DNA from: Streptomyces sp. JJ66
Lineage (GTDB): Bacteria; Actinomycetota; Actinomycetes; Streptomycetales; Streptomycetaceae
Reading direction: 5' to 3'
NCBI RefSeq assembly: GCF_019303495.1
Contig: NZ_JAEVFI010000005.1
Coordinates: forward strand, 1-64,000
DNA: 64,000 nucleotides
Position 1 is the stretch's first letter; each line of letters begins with the position of its first letter. A model generated the notes under the pieces. It made no database searches. It was given only the letters and a program-made list of their open reading frames with translations, and was not told where the DNA came from. The translations under genes were made by a program, and so were the position numbers. Positions 36,496 to 44,574 of this stretch are shown here, piece after piece.

Positions 36496-38118
36496 TCAGC
36501 CATTGAGCCCCCGGTGGATGGCGGTGATCAGCTCGCCGTCGGCGGTGTCGCCGCTGGTCTCCCAGAAGAACGCGCCGCCCAGCCCCTGCCGCTTGGCCCA
36601 GTCCATCTTGCCGTCGATGGTGGCCGGGGTGTCGTAGCTCCACCACTGCTCGCCGCAGTGCGCGTAGGCGGTACCGGCGATCGTGCCGGTGGCCGGGCAG
36701 CGCTGCTTGAGCACCTTGTAGTCCTCGATGCCCGCCTCATAGGTGCCGGGCGCCGCGCCGGTCGCGCTGCCACCGGGCGCGGACTGCGTGACGCCGGTCC
36801 AGCCGCGCCCGTAGAAGCCGATGCCCAGCAGCAGCTTGTCGGCCGGGATGCCCTTGGCCTTCAGCTTGGCGATGGCGGCCGCCGCGTTGAAGCCTTCCTT
36901 CGGGATGCCCTCGTACGACGTCAGCGGGGAGTGCGTGGCGGTCGGGCCGGTCTTGGCCCAGGCGCCGAAGAAGTCGTAGGTCATGACGTTGTACCAGTCG
37001 GTGTACTGGGCCGCGCCGGCGTAGTCCGCCTGGTCGATCTTGCCGCCCGCGGAGGCGTCGGCGGTGATGGCCGCGGTGACCAGCTGGTCCTGGCCGAACT
37101 CGGCGCGGAACGCCCGCATCATCGTGCGCATCACGTCCGGACCGCTGTCGTCGCAGCTCAGGCCACAGGCGTTGGGGTACTCCCAGTCCAGGTCGATGCC
37201 GTCGAACAGGCCCTCCCAGCGCTCGTCGTACACCAGGTCGTGGCAGGACTGCGCGAAGGCGGCCGGGTTCTTCATGGCGTCACCGAAGCCGCCGGACCAG
37301 GTCCAGCCGCCGAAGGACCACAGCACCTTGAGGTGCGGGTGCATCTGCTTCAGCTTCAGCAACTGGTTGAAGTTGCCGCGCAGCGGCTGGTCCCAGGTGT
37401 CGGCCTTGCCGTCCACCGACTCGGCGGCGGTGTACGCCTTGTCGGTCGCCGCGTAGGCGTCGCCCATGGTGCACTTGCCGCCCTGGACGTTGCCGAACGC
37501 GTAGTTGATGTGCGTCAGCTTCGCGGCGGAGCCGGACGTCACCAGGTCCTTGACGTGGTAGTCGCGGCCGTAGACGCCCCACTCGGTGAAGTACCCGAGG
37601 TTGATGTACTCGCCCGGCGGCTCGGGGTCGGGGTCCGGGTCCGGGTCCGGGTCCGGGTCGGGGTCTGGGTCCGGGTCGGGGTCCGGGTCGCCGGAGCCGT
37701 CGCAGGCGGCGCCGTTGATGGTGCAGCCGCTCGGCTCGCCCGGTCCGCTGCCGTTGAGGCCGAAGCTGACGCTCGCCCCGGGCGCGAGCTGGCCGTTCCA
37801 GCCCGCGTTGACGGCGGTGTAGTGGTCACCGTCCCGGGTGACCGTGGCCTCCCAGTGGCTGTTCACGGTGGTGCCGGAGGGGAAGTCCCACTCCAGCTCC
37901 CAGCCGTTCAGCGTGGTGTCACCGGTGTTCTTGATCGTCCACTTGGCCTCGAACCCGGTACCCCAGTCCGAGGTGCGGGTGAAGCTGGCCGTGGCCGACT
38001 CGGCGGCCTGTGCCGACGGCGCGAGGGCGACCATGCCGCCGACGGGGATGAGCAGGGCGGCCGCTGCCGCGAGGGCCCGCCGTCGTATGCGATGCGAAGT
38101 GCTGCGTTCTGGTGTCAC
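36496..38118 (-). CDS. Secreted GH18 chitinase with CBM2 cellulose/chitin-binding module
   Basis: 540 residues from GTG 38118, which follows AGGAGCGCTCTC. The signal peptide (AAAAALLIPVGGMVALAPSAQ) is followed by a CBM2 domain at about 38-140, a (Asp-Pro)n linker, and a GH18 catalytic domain whose proton donor lies in DGIDLDWEYP (near residue 310). YYG-type substrate residues and WWSYDTP near the C-terminus are typical. It hydrolyses chitin outside the cell. I recall ChiC of S. coelicolor lying near the ATP synthase genes, so this looks like its orthologue. Its promoter has the classic 12-bp direct repeats. Confidence 0.95.
   Translation of the reverse strand: MTPERSTSHRIRRRALAAAAALLIPVGGMVALAPSAQAAESATASFTRTSDWGTGFEAKWTIKNTGDTTLNGWELEWDFPSGTTVNSHWEATVTRDGDHYTAVNAGWNGQLAPGASVSFGLNGSGPGEPSGCTINGAACDGSGDPDPDPDPDPDPDPDPDPDPDPEPPGEYINLGYFTEWGVYGRDYHVKDLVTSGSAAKLTHINYAFGNVQGGKCTMGDAYAATDKAYTAAESVDGKADTWDQPLRGNFNQLLKLKQMHPHLKVLWSFGGWTWSGGFGDAMKNPAAFAQSCHDLVYDERWEGLFDGIDLDWEYPNACGLSCDDSGPDVMRTMMRAFRAEFGQDQLVTAAITADASAGGKIDQADYAGAAQYTDWYNVMTYDFFGAWAKTGPTATHSPLTSYEGIPKEGFNAAAAIAKLKAKGIPADKLLLGIGFYGRGWTGVTQSAPGGSATGAAPGTYEAGIEDYKVLKQRCPATGTIAGTAYAHCGEQWWSYDTPATIDGKMDWAKRQGLGGAFFWETSGDTADGELITAIHRGLNG
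37620..37690 (-). repeat. In-frame Asp-Pro linker repeat of the chitinase
   Basis: About a dozen six-base units (GGGTCC or GGGTCG on the plus strand) encode the acidic Asp-Pro linker between the binding module and the catalytic domain. It is a coding repeat only. Confidence 0.85.
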
Positions 38119-38225
38119 GAGAGCGCTCCTGTGCCGGGGCCGGTGGGGGCCGGTCCGATGGGTCGCTGCGCCGCCCGTGGGAGCACGGCATAGCCTGTTG
38201 CCGCGTCCCTCGCAGTTGTCCGTGG

Positions 38226-38267
38226 ACACTAAAGAGGTCTGTACCATTGGTCAAGAGGTCTGGACCA
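38226..38267 (-). promoter_or_regulatory. Chitinase promoter with paired 12-bp direct repeats
   Basis: On the minus strand, TGGTCCAGACCT (38267-38256) and TGGTACAGACCT (38246-38235) flank the -35 element TTGACC (38254-38249). TAGTGT (38231-38226) is the -10 at 17 bp. These 12-bp repeats are the known signature of Streptomyces chitinase promoters and mediate chitin induction and glucose repression. They also resemble half of the DasR site. Confidence 0.9.
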
Positions 38268-38394
38268 TATCGCCGTGGTGTCTGCCCCTGGTGATGCCCG
38301 CCAGGACCGCTCCGAACTGCGGCTTCCCCGTTCGACGGGCGGTGAGTTGACCCAAAGTCCGGGGCGGCCGTTGGCCCTCGCGGCAGAGCGACGC

Positions 38395-38578
38395 CTACTC
38401 CCGCGTCACGCCCCACTCGCGGGCCAGGACCGCCGCCTGGGTGCGACTGCGCAGGTCCAGCTTGCGCAGCAGGCGGCTGACGTGCGTCTTGACCGTCGCC
38501 TCGGCCATCGACAGCGCCGCCGCGACCTCCGCGTTCGCGTAGCCCTCGGCCAGCAGCGCCAGCAGTGGATGGGTCTCG
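38395..38578 (-). pseudogene. Truncated LuxR/NarL-type response regulator (C-terminal HTH only)
   Basis: The minus strand encodes LLALLAEGYANAEVAAALSM, then AEATVKTHVSRLLRKLDLRS and a normal C-terminus (REWGVTRE). This is the DNA-binding half of a NarL-type response regulator. The receiver domain is missing; family similarity stops at about 38578, where an unrelated plus-strand fragment begins. It is probably non-functional. Confidence 0.75.
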
Positions 38579-38694
38579 TCGCCGCCGTCGCCCTGATCAT
38601 CGCCGTCAGTTACACCCTCTGGCCCAAGCAGCCGCCCGCCGGGAAGTCGGACGACGGCCCGGAGCGGACCCCGCGTCAGGCGTCCCGGCGCTGA
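38563..38694 (+). pseudogene. C-terminal remnant of a small membrane protein
   Basis: The plus strand reads VAAVALIIAVSYTLW, then a charged tail ending GPERTPRQASRR and a stop at 38694. This looks like the last membrane helix and tail of a protein whose front is missing. It meets the truncated response regulator head to head, as expected if one deletion removed both 5' ends of two divergent genes. Confidence 0.5.
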
Positions 38695-38806
38695 TCCGAC
38701 AGAGTGCCGCGCGGCCCGGGTGGCCCCGGCTGGCGGTACGCCGGGTGGCGCGCGGGCGCGCACCGGCCGAAGGTGGGAAGCCAGTCGCCATCTCCAGGGA
38801 GTCCGC

Positions 38807-40273
38807 GTGCCCGAGCTGTATATCGACGGTCAATGGGTCGCCGCGGCGGCCAAAGGACGCCACCAGGTCGTCAACCCGTTCGACGCCTCGGTGATCACCG
38901 AAGTGGACGACGGCGACGCGACCGACGTGGACCTCGCCGTACGGGCCGCCCGCCGCGCCTTCGACTCCGGCGAGTGGTCAGGGCTGCCCACCCGCGAGCG
39001 CGCCGACGTGCTCTACCGCGTGCACGAGTTCCTGCTGCGCGACCAGGAGGAGATCGCGCGCACCGAGACCCTGGACACCGGCAAGACGCTCACCGAGGCG
39101 CGCATCGACATCGAGGACGTCGCGAACTGCTTCCGCTACTTCGCCGAGGCCGCGGGGAAGGACGCGGGCCGGGTGGTGGACGTCGGCCCCGGCGTGCTCA
39201 GCCGCGTCGTGTACTACCCCGTCGGCGTCTGCGCGCTCATCGCCCCGTGGAACTACCCTCTGCTGCAAGCCTCCTGGAAGGTGGCCCCGGCGCTCGCGGC
39301 GGGCAACACCTTCGTGCTCAAACCGAGCGAGGTGACGCCGCTGTCCACCGTCCACCTGCTCCGCCTCATCGCGGAGGCGGGCGCCCCGCCCGGCGTGGCC
39401 AACCTCGTCCTCGGCCAGGGCTCACGCGTCGGGGCCGCGATGACCGCGCACCCGGACGTGGACCTCGTCTCCTTCACCGGCGGCCTGGAGACCGGACGCC
39501 GCATCATGGCGACCGCAGCCGAAGACGTGAAGAAGATCGCCCTGGAACTCGGCGGCAAGAACCCCAACGTCATCTTCGACGACGCCGATTTCGACGCCGC
39601 GCTCGACTACGCGCTGGACGCCGCCTTCCTCCACTCCGGCCAGGTCTGCTCGGCCGGGTCCCGGCTCATCGTGCAGGAGGGCATCCACGACCGGTTCGTC
39701 GAAGCGCTGGCCGACCGGGCCGCCCGCATCCGGCTGGGCAACGGCCTGGAGCCCGAGACCGAATCCGGCCCGCTCAGCTCCGGCGAACACCGCGCGAAGG
39801 TCGAACGCTATCTGGAGATCGCCCGCAAGGAGGGCGCCCGCTTCGCCTGCGGCGGCGCCCGCCCTAAGGACCCGGCACTCCAGCGGGGCTTCTTCCTCCA
39901 GCCGACCGTGCTGGCCGACTGCGACCGCTCCATGCGCGTCGTCCAGGAGGAGATCTTCGGCCCCGTCGTCACCGTCGAGCGCTTCCGCACCGAGGAGCAG
40001 GCGCTGCGCCTGGCCAACGACACCCGCTACGGCCTCGCGGGCGGAGTGTGGACGTCCGAGGCCAGCCGCGCCCAGCGGTTCGCCGACGGCCTGCGGCACG
40101 GCACCGTGTGGATCAACGACTTCCACCCCTACGTACCGCAGGCCGAATGGGGCGGCTTCGGCCGCTCCGGCATCGGCCGCGAGCTGGGCCCGTCCGGGCT
40201 GCACGAGTACCAGGAGAGCAAGCACATCTACCAGAACCTCACACCGGCGCCGTCCGGCTGGTTCAAGGGCTGA
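38807..40273 (+). CDS. betB: Aldehyde dehydrogenase, probably betaine-aldehyde dehydrogenase
   Basis: 488 residues. The NAD site (APWNYPLLQASWKVAPALAA), the catalytic Glu motif LELGGKNPNVIF and the catalytic Cys in SGQVCSAGSR are present. GTG 38807 follows CAGGGAG. It lies 16 bases upstream of a choline-dehydrogenase-like gene, so together they should oxidise choline to glycine betaine for osmotic protection. The substrate is inferred from this pairing. Confidence 0.86.
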   Translation: MPELYIDGQWVAAAAKGRHQVVNPFDASVITEVDDGDATDVDLAVRAARRAFDSGEWSGLPTRERADVLYRVHEFLLRDQEEIARTETLDTGKTLTEARIDIEDVANCFRYFAEAAGKDAGRVVDVGPGVLSRVVYYPVGVCALIAPWNYPLLQASWKVAPALAAGNTFVLKPSEVTPLSTVHLLRLIAEAGAPPGVANLVLGQGSRVGAAMTAHPDVDLVSFTGGLETGRRIMATAAEDVKKIALELGGKNPNVIFDDADFDAALDYALDAAFLHSGQVCSAGSRLIVQEGIHDRFVEALADRAARIRLGNGLEPETESGPLSSGEHRAKVERYLEIARKEGARFACGGARPKDPALQRGFFLQPTVLADCDRSMRVVQEEIFGPVVTVERFRTEEQALRLANDTRYGLAGGVWTSEASRAQRFADGLRHGTVWINDFHPYVPQAEWGGFGRSGIGRELGPSGLHEYQESKHIYQNLTPAPSGWFKG

Positions 40274-40289
40274 GGGGGCATTCCCACCC

Positions 40290-41837
40290 ATGGCGACCTC
40301 GACGAACGAAGAGACCTACGACTACGTCATCGTCGGCGGCGGCACCGCCGGCTGCGTGCTCGCCGCCCGGCTGAGCGAGGACCGCGCCACCCGCGTCGCC
40401 GTCATCGAGGGCGGCCCCAGCGATGTCGGCGACGAACGCATCCTGAAGCTGCGCAACTGGATCAACCTGCTCGACTCCGAGTTCGACTACGGCTACACCA
40501 CCGTCGAGCAGCCCCGGGGCAACTCCCACATCCTGCACTCGCGCGCCCGCGTCCTGGGCGGCTGCTCCTCGCACAACACCCTCATCAGCTTCCTGCCGCT
40601 GCCGCAGGACCTGGAGGAGTGGACGGCGATGGGCTGCACTGGCTGGGGCCCCGAGACCCTGTTGCCCTACCGCGACAAGCTGCGGACGAACATCGTCCCC
40701 GTGGGCGAGGGTGACCGCAACGCGATCGCGAAGGACTTCGTCACCGCCGCCTCCGCATCGCTGGACGTGCCCGTCATCGACGACTTCAACGCCCGGCCCT
40801 TCCCCGACGGAACCGGCTTCTTCTCCCTCGCCTACGACCCGGCTACCGGCAACCGCTCCTCGGCCTCCGTCGCCTACCTGCACGACATCATGGACCGGCC
40901 GAACCTCACGCTGCTGCTGGAGACCTGGGCCTACCGGCTGCTGCCCGACGCCGGTGGCCGCCACACCCGAGTCCGCGTCCGCCGCTCCGACGGCACCACC
41001 GCCGTCGTGCGCGCCGAGCGCGAGCTGATCCTGTGCGCCGGGGCCATCGACACCCCGCGCCTGCTCATGCTCTCGGGCATCGGCCCCGCCCAGGAGCTGC
41101 GGCGGCACGGCATCGACATCGTCGCCGACCTGCCCGGCGTCGGCGAGAACCTGCTCGATCACCCCGAGTCCGTCATCGTCTGGGAGACGCGCCAGCCACT
41201 TCCGCCCAACTCCGCGATGGACTCCGACGCGGGCCTGTTCCTGCGCCGCGACCGCAGCCAGCCGCGCCCGGACCTGATGTTCCACTTCTACCAGGTGCCG
41301 TTCACCGTCAACACCGAGCGCCTGGGCTACCCCACGCCCGAACACGGGGTGTGCATGACGCCCAACGTGCCGCGCGCCCGCTCCACCGGCCGCATGTGGC
41401 TGCGCAGCGCCGACCCGGCGGACAAGCCGGCGCTGGACTTCCGCTACTTCACCGACCCCGAGGGCTACGACGAACGCACCATCGTGGACGGCCTGCGCAT
41501 CGCCCGGGAGGTCGCGCGCGCCGAGCCGCTGCGCTCCTGGCTGGTCCGCGAGATCGCCCCCGGCCCGGACCTGGAGACGGACGCGGAACTCTCCGAGTAC
41601 GGCCGCCGCGTCGCCCACACCGTCTACCACCCGGCGGGTACCTGCCGCATGGGCGCCGGTGACGACCCCCTCGCCGTCCTCGACTCCGAGCTGCGGCTGC
41701 GCGGCATCGACGGCATCCGCGTCGTGGACGCCTCCGTCTTCCCGACTATGCCGACGATCAACCCCATGGTTACGGTCCTGCTGGTCGCCGAACGTGCGGC
41801 CGACCTGATCCGGGGGAGCGGCGACGCGGGGGCGTAG
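40290..41837 (+). CDS. betA: GMC oxidoreductase, probably choline dehydrogenase
   Basis: 515 residues of the GMC flavoenzyme family. The FAD site is VIVGGGTAGCVLAARLSEDR, signature 1 is HSRARVLGGCSSHN, signature 2 is GAIDTPRLLMLSGIGPAQEL, and the active-site His lies in VYHPAGTCRMG. Paired with the aldehyde dehydrogenase upstream it fits BetA. Other GMC alcohol oxidases cannot be excluded. Confidence 0.84.
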   Translation: MATSTNEETYDYVIVGGGTAGCVLAARLSEDRATRVAVIEGGPSDVGDERILKLRNWINLLDSEFDYGYTTVEQPRGNSHILHSRARVLGGCSSHNTLISFLPLPQDLEEWTAMGCTGWGPETLLPYRDKLRTNIVPVGEGDRNAIAKDFVTAASASLDVPVIDDFNARPFPDGTGFFSLAYDPATGNRSSASVAYLHDIMDRPNLTLLLETWAYRLLPDAGGRHTRVRVRRSDGTTAVVRAERELILCAGAIDTPRLLMLSGIGPAQELRRHGIDIVADLPGVGENLLDHPESVIVWETRQPLPPNSAMDSDAGLFLRRDRSQPRPDLMFHFYQVPFTVNTERLGYPTPEHGVCMTPNVPRARSTGRMWLRSADPADKPALDFRYFTDPEGYDERTIVDGLRIAREVARAEPLRSWLVREIAPGPDLETDAELSEYGRRVAHTVYHPAGTCRMGAGDDPLAVLDSELRLRGIDGIRVVDASVFPTMPTINPMVTVLLVAERAADLIRGSGDAGA

Positions 41838-41840
41838 GTG

Positions 41841-41870
41841 CGCGGGGTGGTCGGCGCGCGGGGTGGTCGG
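41841..41870. repeat. 14-bp direct repeats after betA
   Basis: CGCGGGGTGGTCGG occurs at 41841-41854 and 41857-41870 just after the betA stop. They have no known role. Confidence 0.55.
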
Positions 41871-41965
41871 AGGGCGAGGCACCTTCCTCCGCGCTCGGGA
41901 TGCGAAACCATCCCAAGTGTGGTGATCCTGTACCAGGACCGTGCACCACGGCTGAAGGGACTGCC

Positions 41966-42172
41966 ATGTCCATGAAGGATAAGCTCAAGGGGATGCTGAA
42001 GGGCCACGAGGACAAGGCCCACAAGGGCGTCGAGAAGGGCGGCGACTACGTGGACCGCCGTACGGGCGACAAGTACAGCAAGCACGTGGACACCGCCCAG
42101 GAGCGGCTGGACAAGGAGATCGGCGGCGACCAGCCCCACGGCCGCGGCGAAGACCGCCCACCCCAGCCCTGA
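41966..42172 (+). CDS. Rv0909/MT0933-type small antitoxin-like protein
   Basis: 68 residues, highly charged: MSMKDKLKGMLKGHEDKAHK, then GVEKGGDYVDRRTGDKYSKH and a Pro-rich end. This matches the small actinobacterial family annotated as antitoxin (MT0933-like). No toxin partner is adjacent, so the name may be misleading. GAAGGGA gives the ribosome-binding site, and a perfect hairpin follows. Confidence 0.8.
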   Translation: MSMKDKLKGMLKGHEDKAHKGVEKGGDYVDRRTGDKYSKHVDTAQERLDKEIGGDQPHGRGEDRPPQP

Positions 42173-42200
42173 CACCCCCGCCGCCTCCTGACGGCACCCG

Positions 42201-42232
42201 ACGCCCCTGGCGACCCCGGTCGCCAGGGGCGT
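42201..42232 (+). terminator. Terminator after the small antitoxin-like gene
   Basis: A perfect 14-bp stem (ACGCCCCTGGCGAC with GTCGCCAGGGGCGT) with a CCCG loop. Confidence 0.9.
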
Positions 42233-42463
42233 CCCCGTGACCGGGGGCGTCTGGGCTTCCGGCGTGTCCTTCCGTCACGTCAGGACGGCCCGTGGCCACC
42301 GGGGTGCCCGTGGCCGCCGTCCGGCGGGGAGCGCGGGGGCTGCCGCGTTGCCGGAACCCGCCCGGGCGTCCGTGTCACCCGGGCTTCCCGGGGTGACGGG
42401 GCACCGGGGGGCGCCGTGCCGACCGCGCGGCCACCGTGACCCATCCGCCGCCCGGGCGGCGGA

Positions 42464-42691
42464 TCACCGCCGGAGCCGGTACCCGAGCCAGCGCCGTGGC
42501 CATGACGAGCGCCGGTGCCGGGGCCGATACCGGGACCGGGGCTGCCCGCCACCCATCAGCTGACGACAGCCACCGTCACACCCGGGGCAGGACCCGTCCG
42601 GCCGCGCCGCCTCCACCGGGGTGAGAACCAGCGCGCTCATCACCGCGCCCACGGTGAACCCGACCACGCCGAACAACAGCGCCGACGTCAC
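42464..42691 (-). CDS. Small membrane protein with Cys-rich motif
   Basis: 75 residues from GTG 42691, which overlaps the stop of the upstream ATPase gene (GTGA) and follows GGAGG by eight bases. One N-terminal membrane helix (ALLFGVVGFTVGAVMSALVL) leads to CPGCDGGC and then a strongly basic Arg-rich tail. The Cys pairs could bind a metal. The translational coupling argues that it is a real gene working with the ATPase. I do not recognise the family. Confidence 0.6.
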   Translation of the reverse strand: MTSALLFGVVGFTVGAVMSALVLTPVEAARPDGSCPGCDGGCRQLMGGGQPRSRYRPRHRRSSWPRRWLGYRLRR

Positions 42692-43122
42692 GACTGAGCC
42701 TCCTGCCGCGTCCCGTCCCGGAGCTCGAACCACACACTCTTGCCCGTCGGCTCCACCCCGCCGAACCACGTCGTCCCCCACGCGTCGGCCAGCTCCCGCA
42801 CCAGGCACAGCCCTCGCCCGCCCTCCTCCACACTCAGCGCCCGCCGTGCCAGCGGCACCGCGCGCGGCTCGGCGTCCAGCACCGACACCAGCAGGCACCA
42901 GGGCCGCACCGTCGCGTCCACGGTCAGCTGCGGCACCTTGGTATGCATCCACACGTTGGCGACGACCTCCGAGACGAGCAGCTTCGCCACGTCCACCAGC
43001 GCGTCCCGCTCGTTGGCGTGCAGCAGCGCTGCCACCATGTCCCGCGCCACCTTGGCGGTCCCCGGCACGTTGGGCGCACACATCCGGTACGTGCGCACCC
43101 CGTCCAGCACGGCTACGGCCAT
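42688..43122 (-). CDS. Anti-sigma-factor-like ATP-binding protein (HATPase)
   Basis: 144 residues of the GHKL/HATPase_c_2 type seen in RsbW-like kinases. LLVSEVVANVWMHTKV holds the N box (Glu and Asn), and GGRGLCLVRELADAWG is the G1-type box. ATG 43122 follows GGGAGGGGAT. It is divergent from an XRE/DUF397 pair, an arrangement repeated many times in Streptomyces (the whiJ/abaA-like module). It probably controls that module; a sigma-factor target is not shown. Confidence 0.82.
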   Translation of the reverse strand: MAVAVLDGVRTYRMCAPNVPGTAKVARDMVAALLHANERDALVDVAKLLVSEVVANVWMHTKVPQLTVDATVRPWCLLVSVLDAEPRAVPLARRALSVEEGGRGLCLVRELADAWGTTWFGGVEPTGKSVWFELRDGTRQEAQS

Positions 43123-43357
43123 ATCCCCTCCCACAGGGCATCGTTGACCAGGTCACTCCACGCCCCACCGTGGCCCTGCCACCCACAACTGAGCAGCCGC
43201 ACTGCGGACTTACCGAGACGCGTAGCGGTATCACCACCGACAGTAGGGCGCAAACACGTACCGGTACAAGGTTATGCGGAAAGTTAACCCGTACGGGGTC
43301 CGGCGTGGTAGAAGTACGCTGCTCACCGGCGGATGAACGGAAGGATTCACAAGCGCG
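43123..43357. promoter_or_regulatory. Divergent promoter region of the XRE/ATPase module
   Basis: The 235-bp gap contains a 10-bp palindrome GTACCGGTAC (43258-43267), a nearby GTACGG half, and TACGCT (43315-43320) as a possible -10 for the XRE gene. The repeats of GTAC suggest an operator. No gene is seen. Confidence 0.45.
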
Positions 43358-44212
43358 ATGCCCCCGAGGGAGAACCCAACTGCCCGGCAGGTGCGCCTCG
43401 GTGCTGAGTTGCGGAAGATGCGTGAACGTGCTGGCAAGACGGCACGGGAAGCCGCTGGACGGCTCGGAGTGGACCAGGCCAGGATGAGCAACATCGAAGC
43501 CGGTCGCATGGGAGTGAGCGAGGAGCGCTTGCGCACGCTGGCCGCGTTCTACCTGTGCGACGACCAGGCGCTCATCGATGCGCTGGCAGCCATGACCCAC
43601 GAGCGCCGAGGGCAGTTTTGGTGGGATGAGTACCGAGGCATCCTGCCGCCCGCCTTCCTCGACATCGCGGAGCTGGAACATCACGCCAGCTACCTCCGGT
43701 CGTTGCAGACGCTCTCGATCCCAGGGCTGCTCCAGACCGAGGACTACGCCCGCACTCTGTTCAGCAGCGAAGTGACGATGCTTCCGCCAGCAGAGATTGA
43801 TGCGAGGGTCGAGCACCGAATGAGGCGCCAGCGCATCCTCGACCGAGATGTGCCCCCGCCTCTCACCATGATCATCCATGAGGCAGCTCTCCGTATGCGC
43901 TACGGCGGCAGGAAGGTTCTCATACAACAGTTCGACCGCTTGCTGGCAGTCTCCGAACGGTCGAATGTCACCATTCGTGTGCTGCCCTTCACCAGTGAGC
44001 GCTACATCGAGGTCACCCAACCGGTTCTTTACGCAGGCGGTGTGGTCCCCCAACTCGACACCGCCCAAATGGACAACCACCTGGGTGGCTATCACTGGGA
44101 TGCCGAAGCGGAGTTGCGGCGACACCGCCTGCTCCTGGACTTCGCGCAGCAAGACTCCTTGGACGCCGTAGCGTCACGAGAGTTCATCCGTCAGACAGCG
44201 AGGGAACTGTGA
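43358..44212 (+). CDS. XRE-family regulator with DUF5753 (Scr1/WhiJ-like)
   Basis: 284 residues. The helix-turn-helix is at about 12-65 (LGAELRKMRERAGKTAREAA, then GVDQARMSNIEAG). The rest is the DUF5753 ligand domain, with LQTLSIPGLLQTEDYARTLF and NVTIRVLPF. Proteins of this kind work with a DUF397 partner in developmental and antibiotic control. The next gene encodes that partner. Third codon positions are less G/C-rich than in core genes. Confidence 0.9.
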   Translation: MPPRENPTARQVRLGAELRKMRERAGKTAREAAGRLGVDQARMSNIEAGRMGVSEERLRTLAAFYLCDDQALIDALAAMTHERRGQFWWDEYRGILPPAFLDIAELEHHASYLRSLQTLSIPGLLQTEDYARTLFSSEVTMLPPAEIDARVEHRMRRQRILDRDVPPPLTMIIHEAALRMRYGGRKVLIQQFDRLLAVSERSNVTIRVLPFTSERYIEVTQPVLYAGGVVPQLDTAQMDNHLGGYHWDAEAELRRHRLLLDFAQQDSLDAVASREFIRQTAREL

Positions 44213-44214
44213 AC

Positions 44215-44418
44215 ATGAGCAACGAGCTTGTGCATTGGCAAAAGTCGTCCTTCTCCGGAAACGTCGGACCCGAGTGTGTGGAGCTGGGACGGCAGCGGAA
44301 TCACCTTGCACTGCGCGAGAGCGACGCCCCCGCCACCGTCATCCGTACCTCCCAGCGCCGCGCGGCCGCCTTGCTCCACGCCACCAAGTCCGGCGTCTTC
44401 GCCAGCCTGACCGACTGA
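44215..44418 (+). CDS. DUF397 protein, partner of the XRE regulator
   Basis: 67 residues: MSNELVHWQKSSFSGNVGPE, then CVELG and a RALRES-like segment, ending GVFASLTD. This is the DUF397 (BldB-like helper) family. A GTG at 44209 overlapping the XRE stop is an alternative start. It completes the module with the XRE and ATPase genes. Confidence 0.88.
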   Translation: MSNELVHWQKSSFSGNVGPECVELGRQRNHLALRESDAPATVIRTSQRRAAALLHATKSGVFASLTD

Positions 44419-44496
44419 ACCCTTCGGGAGTAAACACATCTGGACCCCACTGTCAGAAGTGAAGCTTCCCCTTGGTTGTGGAGACCTGCGCTCAGA

Positions 44497-44530
44497 AGCC
44501 ACGCACTTTCAGGCGATGAAATGCGTGGCT
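44497..44530. terminator. Hairpin between DUF397 and CAR genes
   Basis: A 9-bp stem (AGCCACGCA with TGCGTGGCT) with a 16-base loop between convergent genes; a likely bidirectional terminator. Confidence 0.55.
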
Positions 44531-44574
44531 CCTGGCGGCTACGACACCGAGTCGCTATGACCCGACACCTCTCT

